Shown here: in pieces, positions 11,997 to 38,392 of the stretch
Layout: every line of letters begins with the position of its first letter
Numbering within the stretch: position 1 is the stretch's first letter
DNA from: Corythoichthys intestinalis
Taxonomy: Eukaryota; Chordata; Actinopteri; Syngnathiformes; Syngnathidae
Reading direction: 5' to 3'
DNA: 64,000 bases
Assembly: GCF_030265065.1 (NCBI RefSeq)
Contig: NC_080416.1
Coordinates: 20,127,501-20,191,500 of the forward strand
Notes under the pieces: generated by a model
Database searches by the model: none
What the model was told of the DNA's origin: nothing
What the model saw: the letters and a program-made list of their open reading frames with translations, nothing else
Program-made: the position numbers and the translations under genes

Positions 11997-14900
11997 GTAA
12001 AAAGAGACTGTAACAAGTTTTATTTTGGGCAACCAAACAGCGGATGGAAAAAATGTTGATGTCACTAAGGGCCAGTATTCTATAGGGCGCCATTTGTAAA
12101 GCAGCACATGCTCAAAATTAGGACATTTTCTCACATTTAGCGCCACACAGTGTTTAAAATGCTGTGAAATTTTTGGAGTCACTTTTTTTTTTTTTTTTTT
12201 GCACATTTACAACATTATTTAGCAACTTAAATATTCATTTTTAAATAAGAAGTTTTGGACCTGATTGTTTGAATCCAGAACTAAATATTTAATTTAAATC
12301 TTAAACTTATATCCTATATCCTAAATGTTAAATCAGGAAACAGCTGGAACTAAATGTTTAGCTTAATATGCAAATTCACATGACTGGAGACCGGAAGTAA
12401 CAAAATAAAAGCTGGTGGAGCAGCTCAGACTGTCTGTTTAAGTTGCTTGAAAATGAATAAAACTTACTCAATGGTGGCAGCCTGCTCTTGGACATGAGTC
12501 ATTGTGGTTATAACAATATAGGTAAAAACTAGGTCTGTCGAAAGATTAAAATGTTTAATCGAGTTAATCACAGTTTAAAAATTAATTAATGGTAATTAAT
12601 CACAATTCAAACCATCTATAAAATATGCCATATTTTTCTGTAAATTATTGTTGGAATGGAAAGATAAGACACAAGACGAATATATACATTCAACATACAG
12701 TACATAAGTACTTTATTTGTTTATTATTAGGGCTGTCAAACGATTAACTTTTGTAATCGAGTTAATTACAGCTTGAAAATTAATTAATCATAATTAATCG
12801 CAATTCAAACCATCTATAAAATATGCCATATTTTTCTGTAAATTATTGTTGGAATGAAAAGATAAGACACAAGACGGATATATACATTCAATATACGGTA
12901 GATAAGTACTGTATTTGTTTATTATAACAATAAATCAACAAGATTGCATTAACATTATCAACATTCTCTTAAAGCGATCCATGGATAGCAAAATGTGTAG
13001 TTCTTAAAAGATAAATGTTAGTACAAGTTATAGAAATGTTATATTAAAACCCCTCTTTATGTTTTTGTTTTATTAAAATTGGTAAAATTTTCAATCAAAA
13101 AATAAACTATTAGCTCGCCATTGTTGATGTCATTACACCATGCTCACTCCCCAAACCCGTAAAATCATTTGGACCCAAGCACCAGCAGAGGGCGCCAAAC
13201 AACAAAAAAACAAGTAACAAGCGGACATTAAGCTGCTATCATTTTAATCTGAACGGGGCATGTGCGTTAATTGCATCAAATATTTTAACGTGATTCATTT
13301 AAAAAATTAATTACCGCCCGTTAATGCGATAATTTTGACAGCCCTAGTAAAAACATATTTAGGAGAAACTATTTAAAGAGTATTTTTTTGTTCTCCAGCT
13401 TTTATGTTGTTACTTCCGGTCTCCAGTCATGTGAATTTGCATATTAAGCTAAAGATTTAGTTCTAACCGTTTCCAGATTTAGCATTTAGGATATAAATTT
13501 AGGATTTAAATTAAATATTTAGTTCTGGATTTAAGCAATCAGGTCCAAAACTTAAAAATAAATATTTAAGTTGCTAAATAATGTTGTAAATGTGCAAAAA
13601 AAAAAGTGACTCTAAAAATGTCATACCACGTTTTAAACACTGTTTGGCGCTAAATGTGAGAAAATGTTGTTGTAATTTTGAGCATGTGCTACTTTACAAA
13701 CGGTGCCCCATAGTATTCAGGCCTAGTGAGGACCAATTTAAAATCTCATTGAGAAAAGAAAAAAAATCTAACACCTCTGATTTTTATAATTATGTTTTAC
13801 AGAGCGTTTATATGAGCTTAGATTGTAAATGTGCTTCTGATAGTGTTAAGGCCAGTAAAGGAGGCCTTGATAAATATCTAGTGTATGGTAGTTGGTCTTA
13901 ATGTCCTCTACGGTACGTACCTGTCGCATTCTCATTCAGAGGACACTGGGTCCAAGGCAGTGGGCTTTGAAAAGAATTGAAGAGGTACCACATGATCCAG
14001 GCTATTAGAGTGTTGTAATACAGAGCAACTAAAAATGACACCAGCATGGAGGCGATACCTAAAAATGAATTTAAAAAGGCATCATTATAAAAGGCACATG
14101 GTCTGGGTAATTGTTTTTAATACTTTTGAACATACCAACACCAGTCAGGTAAGGACTAATGGCACGCCACACTCCCACGCTACCCTTCCTGAGGCGCTGA
14201 CCAATCGCAAATTCCAGCAATAGAAGGGGCATTCCTTCTAATACTAAGAGGAGCAGGTAGGGGATCAAAAAGGCTCCTGGAACAGGTTTGTGATGGAAAG
14301 TTACTGTATTAGACACATTTGAATGTTATATTTAGAGTGATGAATTACAGTACTTCCCAAAACCTAACAGGAACAGGCTTTACAGTTAAAGTTAACACTT
14401 CATGTAAATGCTCGTGTTGGCAACTTTCACTGTTGCTTAAAGTGCCTATGACAGCAAAAAGTTTATTTCATATTTCACGCGGTATTTTATGCTCTTGAAT
14501 GAAATGGACCACTTGGATGTGTGTGGAAGGGATTGATTTATATATTAAATTTTTTAACTCCCGCACCATGAAAATGAATGACTTCCTGGATTGAGGAGGA
14601 ATGCTAATGTGACGTCACCCGGGTCAGCATCTCACAATACAGCATTGCTTTATAGCAAGCAGATGGACTGCAGATTCAGCTGATTTTTGCAAATTAATTA
14701 GTTTATTTTTCGCATCACGTCAGCCAAATGTGCTGCAGGGTTTTGTTGCTGCACCAGGGAGAGGCTTGTGAGCCGTTTTAGGTTTCAAAAAATTCCTGTT
14801 CAAAGCGAAGATTGGCCAAAACAAGTCCGGTAACTGTGGGACCATTGGACTTACAAGGAAGTGAGTAAACATCGTGTTTTGTATTATGTCAAATACTGGG

Positions 14901-16692
14901 ATCATGGCACACCTAATAGTAAGGAGGTGGCTTGCATTTTATGGGTGACAATGCTTCTAGTCCAATGAAAAGGCCACTCGGCCGACGACCGGCGGCTTGT
15001 AGCACACCCTCCTCGGTCCTCTTCGCGTGCCCGCCGCAAGAGTGCTATACTCGGCTTATGCTCATGCAGTTCTCCATATCGACCAGACTTCCAGCCCCCT
15101 CTGCCCTCTTCTTGTGCCCAGAAATAGACCACTCGAGTTGGGCTCGGGCCGCTACACACTCCTCCGACGTCATCCGGTTTGTCCGGCGGTCATTCTCCAG
15201 CTGCTTCGCTGGCGAACAAGCTCTCCTGCCCGCAGCAGACGAACAACGAGCTGTAACTTGCTCTCCAACCGGGGAGGTTGCCGGTCGGTGAAGACTATCG
15301 ACGACCCCGCCGCTGTGTGACATGATCCAGGCTCGTTTTGTGTGATTTTTCGCTTCGAAAGACGAGAATAAGACTTTGAAACGTCGGGTTAGCATGTCGG
15401 CTAGCTGTCACACCTCTTGGTTTTTTTACGCTCGCCGAAACCAGGGCAGGGAAATGACAAAAGCCGGACTAACTCCGGTGGCATAAAATATTGTTCGGGA
15501 GGTGCAAGAAGTCGACAGTTTTAAGCATTATGGAGTAATTTTTCCATGCCGTACTGAATAAATACATGTTTAATATTTGATATTCCATTTAGAACAAGAC
15601 TGTTTTTTGTCATGACCATATCATTTATTTAACAATTGGGGAAAATACTTGGATAAAAAGAATATCCTGTAAAAATATTGGAGTAGAGAGATTGAAACAA
15701 TGACATTTTGCTGCTCTCTTCGTTGCATTTTCCTCATTCTGAATGATTCCCCCTCAATGGGATGAATTCTTAATCAGATGAAATCGTGACGCTGCCGACG
15801 TCATCCCCCAACTGGGGACGCTAGAGCGCTATAATGACAGGCAGGGATAAACGGCAGATTAAAAGACTAATTTCTCGTTATCTGCGCTTTGCCAAATTTT
15901 TGTATATAGTCGAATCGTCTCAAAATATGACTCTAATTCACATAATAATGCTATTTAAGATTTTTTAATGCTGTCACAGGCACTTTAATCTTTGAAGAGT
16001 CATTGAAAGTTATGTTATAGTGACGAGAAGCCACAGAATTGGAGCAGGTCAATGTATGCATCCTCGTTAAGTATATTGGTTATAAAAAATTAAATAGGAC
16101 AGGGTAATCATTGTCAAATGGGCTGTTGTTTCTCGGACATGCATTTTATGTGTTTGTGCTCGAAAATCCCATTAAACTAGACAGGATACAGACAGTCATA
16201 TCTCTTATGTAATCCCACTATACACCATCTATGTAATGTACCACCAGAGGTCTCTTCAGGGGACCTTCTTCTCTCATAATGATTAACAAAACCTCCGTTT
16301 TACACTGCAGCTGTAATGAATGGGTTATGTATTCAACTTGCCGTTTGACCTCTGGCACATAAGAGACAAAGGGATATTTCATTACAATGAGGAGACATTG
16401 AGTAAAAAGTGAAAACTCTGGATCTCCTCGCGCACAAGTTCTTCATCAATTCAATCCATCTCAGCCGTCTTTCAAATAATGGTCACCGCCTACCTCCTCC
16501 ATGGCTTTGACACAAGTAGGGGAATCGCCACACATTGCCAAGCCCGATGCAAAAGCCCACACATGTCAGGATGTACTGAGCTTTGTTGTCCCACTTGGGT
16601 CTGTTTTCAACTTCCTCTTTCTCCATCCTGTCAAGATCCTCATGGTTGCAGATCCGCTGATCAAGTCCCGGGTTCGGAAAAGCTAATCTCAT
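7922..16692 (-). CDS. slc6a19: SLC6A19/B0AT1-type Na+-dependent neutral amino acid transporter, tandem copy A
   Basis: Twelve coding exons on the minus strand: 16494-16692, 14136-14276, 13921-14058, 11711-11892, 11517-11627, 11226-11338, 11022-11150, 8948-9104, 8634-8838, 8397-8556, 8156-8318, 7922-8068; 614 residues, all GT/AG and in frame. SLC6A19 is the apical epithelial transporter taking up neutral amino acids with Na+, partnered by collectrin or ACE2. Seen: [10 protein letters not shown]-terminus, TM1 [10 protein letters not shown] (gating Arg at residue 56), TM2 [14 protein letters not shown]2 glycosylation sites (NENAT, LNSST), TM8 GLSTLFGN. The start was set by homology and has strong context CACCATGA; an in-frame ATG 12 codons upstream exists. 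Odd: TM6 reads [11 protein letters not shown], where relatives have S and F in place of G279 and W282; N292 is followed by Pro; exon 12 encodes only 48 residues against 69 in copy B. An slc6a18 orthologue is the alternative, less likely on the [14 protein letters not shown] region. Confidence 0.9.
8880..8920. repeat. (AAAC)n microsatellite
   Basis: Repeated ACAAACAA units in copy A intron 8 next to exon 8. Confidence 0.7.
9219..10061. mobile_element. TA-flanked MITE family (CCGTAATTTT…AAAATTACTG), copy 1
   Basis: The ends are inverted (left CCGTAATTTTCACAG, right …AGTCCAAAAATTACTG) and flanked by TA at 9217-9218 and 10062-10063. The empty site can be read in the opposite arm of the host repeat (GACATGTAGTTC near 10935), which confirms the insertion boundaries. 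Subterminal sequence has the AAGGCGCATCTGACTACAAGCC / GTAGCGGCTGATAGTCC motifs of a very common fish MITE. It contains a second element at 9375-9960. Confidence 0.75.
9375..9960. mobile_element. Inner MITE with long TIRs (GGTAACA…TGTTACC)
   Basis: Left end GGTAACATTTTATTTGACAG and right end CTGTCAAATAAAGTGTTACC are inverted copies, with homology extending about 60 bp (…CGGTATCATACGACTGTCAT). No coding capacity. The same element sits at the same position of the related composite at 53029-56240. Confidence 0.75.
12063..13728. mobile_element. Large fold-back element with ~350-bp arms in copy A intron 3
   Basis: The left arm (12063-12417) and right arm (13394-13728) are inverted copies at roughly 85-90 % identity by eye. 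Shared blocks include GCACATGCTCAAAATTA, TTTCTCACATTTAGCGCCA, CATTTACAACATTATTTAGC and GACTGGAGACCGGAAGTAAC. The 976-bp spacer carries a hAT element (12530-13346). The family is not recognised; it resembles fold-back or very-long-TIR MITEs. Arm indels are mainly in T runs. Confidence 0.75.
12530..13346. mobile_element. hAT MITE with duplicated left end, inside the fold-back spacer
   Basis: Flanked by a perfect 8-bp duplication GTAAAAAC (12522-12529 and 13347-13354). The right end TTTTGACAGCCCTA matches a left end TAGGGCTGTCAAACGATTAA at about 12728; a second, more degenerate left end TAGGTCTGTCGAAAGATTAA starts the element at 12530. The first ~198 bp are therefore present twice in direct orientation. 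Non-coding. Confidence 0.75.
14441..15984. mobile_element. TTAA-flanked element (Kolobok- or piggyBac-type ends), copy 1, in copy A intron 1
   Basis: Ends AGTGCCTATGACAGCA and TGCTGTCACAGGCACT are inverted repeats and are flanked by TTAA at 14437-14440 and 15985-15988. Interior contains GC-rich stretches (14930-15480) without a recognisable transposase. A second, 3'-truncated copy in the same orientation lies at 37090-38392. Assignment to Kolobok or piggyBac rests only on the TTAA target. Confidence 0.7.
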
Positions 16693-17108
16693 GGTGTCCA
16701 CGAACCGAAGTGGTAGAGCGGTCAGCACCCACCAGATGACACGCTGAAATGGGCGTTTATTAACGCTTGTGCACCAATATGTTCAAAGCAGGAATCAGCA
16801 ATGTCGAAACCACTTTATGATCTTTTGCCTGATACAGATTAGCTAATGCACTCTGCACTTTTACCCTTTTATACTCATATTTGAATTGTCAAATACCTTA
16901 TGAATACCCTTCCAAAATACTATAAATTAGAGTTGGACAGCCGATAATATCGGCCGATAAAAGCATTTTAAAATGACATGGGCTAATATCGACATCGGTT
17001 TTTCATTATCGGTTTTGGGCCGATATGCATAAGCAAGTGCTGTTATGTCCACAAATTGCCTGCCTGTTTTCTCCCGTTTTGCCACCCCTGCTGGTGCTTA
17101 GGTGTAAT

Positions 17109-17531
17109 AGGGCCGGCCCAGCCTATGGGCAGACTATGCAGCTGCTTAGGGCCCCTGACCACTAGGAGGCCCCCAATCTGGCAATTGTTTAATTTATATT
17201 CTATTTTGTTTACTACAGTTTGCTTTATTTGAATTTTGTGAGTTTTGATAATTGATTGCAAGCTTAAATAAATAAGTTCTTCCATAACTTCTTTCTTTGC
17301 TCTTTTAGAAAAAGGTTTGGCGCTATCTACTGTAAGTACTGACAATCATTTGGGGTGAAAAGTTTTGAAGTATGCAGTACAACAAAATCTGATTAATATA
17401 CAAAATATGGACGTTTGGGTTGGATTGCATGTATGGGTTTCACAGTACACTGTGACGAAATGGTGGGCCAAAAATATGGGCCCTTTTGCCTTATTTTGCT
17501 TAGGGCCCCCAAATGGCCTGGGCTGGCCCTG
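17109..17531. mobile_element. Nested hAT-type MITE (AGGGCCGGCCCAGCC…GGGCTGGCCCT)
   Basis: Inverted ends AGGGCCGGCCCAGCC and GGCCTGGGCTGGCCCT, flanked by the 8-bp duplication GGTGTAAT (17101-17108 and 17532-17539). Length 423 bp. No coding capacity. Confidence 0.75.
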
Positions 17532-18048
17532 GGTGTAATTAGTTCCACCACATTCTGCTGACATAATCATACTACGATGTGATCACATTGAAAATAGAGA
17601 CTACAGCTAAATGAATGAGCAGCTAGTGTACCATAACAGTTCTTGCCATCTTACCATGTCGTTTGGGCCTCATACATACCTTACTTCCATTCTTGTAAGT
17701 TATATCTTTCCTTTGATTTATATTCATAAGCTTTGTGTAGTATGTTGGAGATCTGTATCCTTCATTTTGTTTGCATTTGTGGTAAAATGTGGTTACATTA
17801 TTTCATTGCTTGCAAGCTGTACTACCAGTTGCTATTCAAATTGACACCTGATATATACTTTGCTTTATTTTATGACTTTATTTCATACTATTGATATATA
17901 TTTTTTGTTTTTTTAAGTTTTACAAAAAGTATCAGTGCTCTTGTCAAGAGAATGATGACCACAGTAAAGCCAATTCAACTTTACTCCAGCATCTGTGTAC
18001 CCACACACAGAGGACAGAATATGTGCCTTACTGGCACTTGCACTTGAT

Positions 18049-18084
<36 letters not shown>

Positions 18085-18259
18085 GATATTTGCATGTTGT
18101 ATTTTGATTTCGATAAATATAGTGGTGCAATATGGGCAGCTTTTCCATAACTTCAGTTGAAATTGTTCTTATTTTTCCTAGAATGTTTATTAAAAAAACT
18201 TGAAGTTGTTACATTTATCATTATTAATGCATTTAGTGGAGCATCACAATACAATTAGC

Positions 18260-19334
18260 CATAGGCGGAGTTTGACTTTTGGGGCAGGGCGGGCACAATA
18301 TGTTGATGACCCTGAAACGCAGTGTCAACAATAAAATTAACTTACACGAATATTTATAATAATAAGTTGAAAATTAATGTTTTTGTTCCCATCTCTCTTG
18401 AGGGGAATTCCAAATCAGTTTGCTTAGGACAGCTATACTTTTCGCCAAGATCATCATACGTTGAATATGGTGCGCCCGCCAGTGTCGTGCCGATGTAGTT
18501 ACCCCCGTCAAAAATTGTATCTCCTGGGCGGAGCCACTGCGCTGCACTGATTTGCTTGATTTCTGTGTTCTGGTGATGTAGTTATCTACAAGGTTTTAAA
18601 ACATGGCCCATCCATAAAAAAAAAACATTTTTTTCTGTCATATAACGTAACATACGTACTGAATGTCAACCTATAACTGTTATTACTGTAATTCAAATCC
18701 TGTATGGAGTTTCTCCAGTTTAATAAACATTGATGTCCAAAATATATAACTGTGGTTCTTTTCTGGCTTCAATTAATTGTTTAAGTCGACATAACTCATA
18801 ACTAATGCGTGTGTGTGTGCTCTCCCACGGCCAGGGGATACAATTTTTGACAGGGGTAACTACATTGGCAAGACACTGGTGGTGACTCTGTTGTACAGTT
18901 AGCGTCTGTAGTGGGGCAAATTGAAACCCCGCTCACCACTTTGACGGTGGTCTCTAGCATTTCATGGTCCACATTTTCAATCCTTGGTTGTTGCTCAGTG
19001 GTTGTTGTCGCTTTTGAAAGCTTAGGTTTGAAAAAATTACGTATATCCATCTTGCCTCTTCGGTCCTCGGGTGGTTTTGGCTAAGCAAAGCAAATGACCG
19101 TCTAAGGTGCTAGACACATGATCTGTTCGAAAATAATTTGGACCAATTATAAAAATATCATTTTTTGTTCATTTCATTCATTTTTGTTGTTTGTTTAATT
19201 GCTTTACAACTTTTATAGACAATATTTTACAGGAACATTTTTAAATCATATATAGGAAAGTCAATTATATACAATGACACTTTTCGCCCACCAGGGGGGG
19301 CCCTGTCCCCCACTCCCCCTTGACTCAGCTTATG
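18260..19334. mobile_element. Nested hAT element with N-terminal transposase relic
   Basis: Flanked by the 8-bp duplication CAATTAGC (18252-18259 and 19335-19342), with ends CATAGGCGGAGTTTGACT and the inverse of AGTCAAGGGGGAGTGG. The minus strand at about 18802-19050 encodes MDIRNFFKPKLSKATTTTEQ, the N-terminal motif of one hAT transposase clade, followed by no catalytic domain. A related truncated copy occurs at about 46067-46455 in opposite orientation. Confidence 0.75.
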
Positions 19335-19473
19335 CAATTAGCCATAATATGTTAAGTCCACGACCTCATATATCGGTATCGGTTTGATATCGGTAATGGA
19401 TTTTTGGAGTTGGACAATATCGGGATATCGGTTATTGGTTAAAAATTTATTATCGAACAACTCTACTATAAAT

Positions 19474-20054
19474 CGTTTTGGAATATTCTGAGGAAAGATT
19501 ACGTTTATGTAGGTGGACAAAACCCTTCAGTAGTCGTTTAAAAATATATATATACTGTATTTGATATAAACATTTATTTAAATATGATAAAAATATTTTG
19601 GGGTAAATTTCAATGAGATTTCTTGGCCTACTTTTCATGACCAAACTGCTCCAGTTGTTTTAGGATTACAGGGTGATTTTAGCTCCTTCCACAGACGTTC
19701 AATTGGATTTTCATCAGAGCTTCCTAAAATGCCGTTTCTGAATAATCCATTATTTTGCATTTAGCCATTGTTGCGTAATGAGTATTTTTCACTGTGTTTT
19801 AGTTCATTATCCTTTCGCAAGATTTAACAAAGAAGCCATAGAACGTACTAGGGCCTCCTTGTTTCGCTGTTTGGAGAATGTGCACTCTTCTGACCGACTC
19901 AAAAATGTTGTACTTTGTAAACCATAAAAAGGCAAGCCTAAAAGTTTACAAACCATAAGGCAATTTACCAGAAGCAAGAGATAAATGTTTTCTTTCATTT
20001 TGGAAAATACACACAAACTACAGTTAAGATTACTAAATGATATGATACAAAAAG
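19474..20054. other. Intergenic between copy A and copy B
   Basis: AT-rich. Around 19640-19830 the text (GACGTTCAATTGGATTTTCATC and neighbours) faintly resembles an old Tc1-like transposase 3' region, too decayed to delimit. No gene. Confidence 0.3.
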
Positions 20055-20060
20055 TTTATT
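20055..20060 (-). terminator. Candidate poly(A) signal of slc6a19 copy B
   Basis: Minus-strand AATAAA 222 bp past the stop codon of copy B; another lies at 20095-20100. A 3' UTR of about 0.2 kb is implied. Confidence 0.45.
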
Positions 20061-20282
20061 GATCTTTCAGAGTTAAAAGGTTATTATTTACACATTTATT
20101 CAAACAAAAGCTCTACATTAAACACGCATAGATAGGAATGTACACAAAGTATTAAACAATACAATAATCCAGCAGCACAATGACAAATATTAACAGCACT
20201 GTGGCTTAAAAAAAGAAAGTTTTACAAGACATTTTGTTTAATAAAAAAATAATGACAATAACCAGACAAAAATAAAACCTGG

Positions 20283-35120
<14,838 letters not shown>

Positions 35121-35400
35121 GGTGACTCTCTCACCGTTTTGTTTTGTAGTCGCTTTTGGCAGGCTCACCTTCTCTTCCCTGTCAAGTGTCCTCCTCTCTC
35201 AAGTCTTATAAGTTACACTGTGTACTTCCGATAGAGGGACTAAGGTATTTACTGCAACCCGTGGCACCTGAAGTACAGATATGAGCAGCTCGTTGTCCAA
35301 ATGCTGCATTATGTCATGTCAGCAAGCTTAAGAGGAAAAAGGTGTCACCATCTTGACAATGGTTAATGCATCACATGATCACAGACACTTTGCACTGTCA
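35121..35400 (-). promoter_or_regulatory. slc6a19: slc6a19 copy B 5' flank
   Basis: Sequence upstream of the copy B start. It holds GGTTAATGCATCAC (35361-35374), a partial match (10 of 13 fixed positions) to the HNF1 consensus. A non-coding first exon may exist but none could be delimited. Confidence 0.3.
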
Positions 35401-37089
35401 ATATAAATTTGATGCACATCATTTTGTGAGGCAAAGGGTCAATGTGATGATAAGATACAGTAAAAAACATTACCAACAAATAAAGGAAGCCAACGCCTAT
35501 TTCTACATATTATTTTATTTGCACCTGAATTGGTACCTTTACATAAAGTAACTCAAAATAAATGATCCATTAAAGCAAAATGTGTGTTTGTTGAAATTTA
35601 AATGAAATAAATAAATGACCTTCCAATTGGAGCTTCTTCACTATTTAAATGCAGTAAATCTTATCTAACCATGACGAGCATTATCATACTGATTAGGATC
35701 AAGATATATATATATGTATTTTTTTTTTTACTGCCTGTGCAAATAAATACTCTGTCACTTATCAATGCTGGATATTGTCACATTTTCATTCAAATGCTTT
35801 TGAATTTCCTCTGTCTTGTTTTCTCTTTCTGTGTACAGTGATCGCAAAGCAGTATGATGGAAGGGGGGATTCTTTGTAAAGGAAATAGTATCTAATCAGT
35901 GTTACTTTCTTATACAATTATTAACCATGTTAGAAAATTTAAGTTTAAATCATGTTTTGCAGCGTGCCTGTGAGTGTCTATGGTCTGCGGGTGTTGGAGT
36001 GTGTGTAATACTAAACAGTAACATGACACTTAGTCCAGTCATGTCATACACACATTTGTTGCAGGTTAAATTATTATTATTATTATCATGGCATTCTACA
36101 GTGATCCATCACAACTAAAAATTCATATCAATGTTTAGTTGCCCCATCGTCTACATTCTAACCTTAAAATAGCAAAGCTCTGATGTATTGATGCATGAAT
36201 AATATCAATGCTAGAAAACTACTACTGTAACGTAAGAGTGTTTTAAGAGGTCTCATAAAAAAAGGGAGAAAAAAATAGGAAAACAATATCTTGGGCTCAG
36301 GGGTTAATCATTGACTGGTATTCTCATGCATAAATGACATTGTCAAACAGAGACATGCACTGTGTGAAATGGTGCGGCTAACACTTGAGTTCTTTAAAAA
36401 AAAAATTTTTTTAAAAACAGTACAATACAGTACATCAATGGAAAATGGTTTTTGGAGCAAAGCAAACTGTCTTTAAGAGGACTGTTGAAATGGTTAAACT
36501 TACTCTGTTGGAACTAATAGCTTACTATTCAAGGGTCAACCTGGGAATGGTATCGAATTCTAAAAAAAAAAAAAAAAACTACGTGAAATGTCATTAACCA
36601 TTTTTATATAGTTCCAACGGCTTTCATAATGCACCATTTCTGCCCAGTTCTAATACTTAACACTAAAGTACACACCCATGCTGAGTTCATGCATCATCAT
36701 CCAATTGTTACAGTGTATAAAATGTGTTTTGTTATAACAAAAAACAAATGATTCTTCAACAAAGCATCAGTTTTACATAAATTTAACACATTTTTTTAGA
36801 AAGAAAAATTGTGATATTGGTATCATACCTGGGCTTGTGTTTGTCTGCTCTGTCTTAGGAAAAGAATCGTTTGTATAACCTCAGTAAAAGGAAAAAATCC
36901 CACCCTTGATTGCCTTTTATTACCTTATAGGAGGTAATAAACAGATTAACTGCACAAGTGTTCATTTTATAAACATGGCATATTGTAAAGCATTTACAGT
37001 ACACGCACTGGCAAGATGACGTCTCATGTAATCTTTTTGTTTCCATTTAAGTGATTTAGTATACTGGGTTGTTTGAAGATTGACTTTAA
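35401..37089. other. Intergenic, AT-rich, no gene recognised
   Basis: Apart from the HNF1-like site, I see short A and T runs (36400, 36563-36578) and a TA stretch near 35706-35717. No gene or delimited transposon. Confidence 0.4.
36302..36315 (+). promoter_or_regulatory. Near-consensus HNF1-like site upstream of slc6a19 copy B
   Basis: GGTTAATCATTGAC matches the palindromic HNF1 consensus GGTTAATNATTAAC at 12 of 13 fixed positions. It lies about 1.18 kb upstream of the copy B ATG. Mammalian SLC6A19 is known to be controlled by HNF1A/HNF4A. Confidence 0.45.
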
Positions 37090-38392
37090 AGGTCCTTTGA
37101 CACCAAAAAGCATGTTTATTTTATATTTCATGCTGTATTTTATGCTCCAGAATGAAATGGGCCACTTGGATGTGTGTGGAAGCGATCCATTTATATATTA
37201 CATTTTTTGAGTCCCGTGCCATGAAAATTAATAACTTCCTGGGTTTAGGAGGAATGCAAATGTGACGTCACCCGGGTCAGCATGTCACAATACAGCGTTG
37301 CTTTATAGCATGCAGATGGACTGCGGATTCAGCTGATTTAGCGGAATTAATTTGTTTATTTTTCTTATCACACCAGCCAAACGTGCTGCAGCGTTTTGTT
37401 GCTGCACCAGGGAGAGGCATGTAAGCTTTTTTGGGTTTCAAAAAGTTCTCGTTCACCCCGAGATTGGCCAAAACAAGTCTGACAACTGCGGAACCATACG
37501 AGGAAGTCAGGAAACATCGTGTTTTGTATTATTTCAAATACTGGGATCATAGCAACGTTTTAATATGGAGGTGGCTTGTATTTTGTTGCTGACAATGCTC
37601 CTTGACCACCGAGTATGAGGTCATTCTCCAGCTGCTTATGCAGCAAACGAGCTCTCCTGCCTGCAGCAGGGGAACGACGAGCTGTAACTTGCTGATCGGC
37701 AAAGAAAATCAGCAAGTGTGACATGCTCTGGGGTAGTTTTCTGTGATTTTTCGCTTCGAAAGACGAGAATAAGACTTTGAAATGCCACTTGGTTCGGGTT
37801 AGCATGTCGGCAAGCTGTCACGCCTACTGGTTCGTTTATGCTTTCCTAAGCCGGGGCAGGGAAATGACAAAAATCCGGACTAACTCCGGTGGCATAAAAA
37901 ATCGTTTGGGAGGTGCAAGAAGTCGACAGTTTTGACCATTATGGAGTAATTTTGCCATGTCATACTGAATAAATACATTTTTAATATTTCATGTTCCATT
38001 TAGCTCAAGACTCTTATTTGTCATGCCCATACCATTTATTTAGCAATTGGGGAAAATATTTAGATAAAAAGGATATCCTGTAAAAATATTGGAGTACAGA
38101 GATTCAAACAATGACATTTTGCTGCTCTCATCATCGCATTTTCCTCGTTCTGAATAATTCTTCCTCAATGGTCTGAATTCTAAATCAGATGAAATCGTGA
38201 CCCTGCCGACGTCATCTTCCAGTTGGGCAAGCTATAGTGCTATAATGACAGGCAGCGCTAAACGGCAGAAGAATACTAAGACTAATTTCTCGTCATCTGC
38301 GCTTTGCCAAATTGTTGTATATGGTCGAATTGTCTGAAAATCTGATTCTAATATGACTATAATATGATTAGAATTCATATCATAATGCTATT
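37090..38392. mobile_element. TTAA-flanked element, copy 2, right end lost
   Basis: Begins AGGTCCTTTGACACCAAAAAG directly after TTAA (37086-37089) and follows the element at 14441-15984 along most of its length in the same orientation, with several internal deletions. The final TGTCACAGGCACT end is absent; the match stops at a T-rich tract around 38392. Confidence 0.7.

Larger units (their letters stand above)
16928..19465. mobile_element. hAT element between transporter copies A and B, carrying two nested insertions
   Basis: Ends TAGAGTTGGACAGCCGATAA and …TTATTATCGAACAACTCTA, flanked by a perfect 8-bp duplication CTATAAAT (16920-16927 and 19466-19473). Subterminal ATATCGG/CCGATAT repeats mark both ends. 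Its interior is largely two further elements (17109-17531 and 18260-19334). A poly(A) run lies at about 18051-18081. Confidence 0.8.

Noticed and set aside
7922-16692. Calling copy A slc6a18
   Set aside because: ECQ.SS and MTGRKPS resemble SLC6A18, but the N-terminus, the HNNC…[10 protein letters not shown] region and [16 protein letters not shown] fit SLC6A19 better. A tree is needed to settle it.
16693-16728. Upstream in-frame ATG as the start of copy A (and the equivalent at 35168 for copy B)
   Set aside because: The downstream ATGs align with the known SLC6A19 start and both have CACCATGA context; the upstream extensions are not similar to each other.
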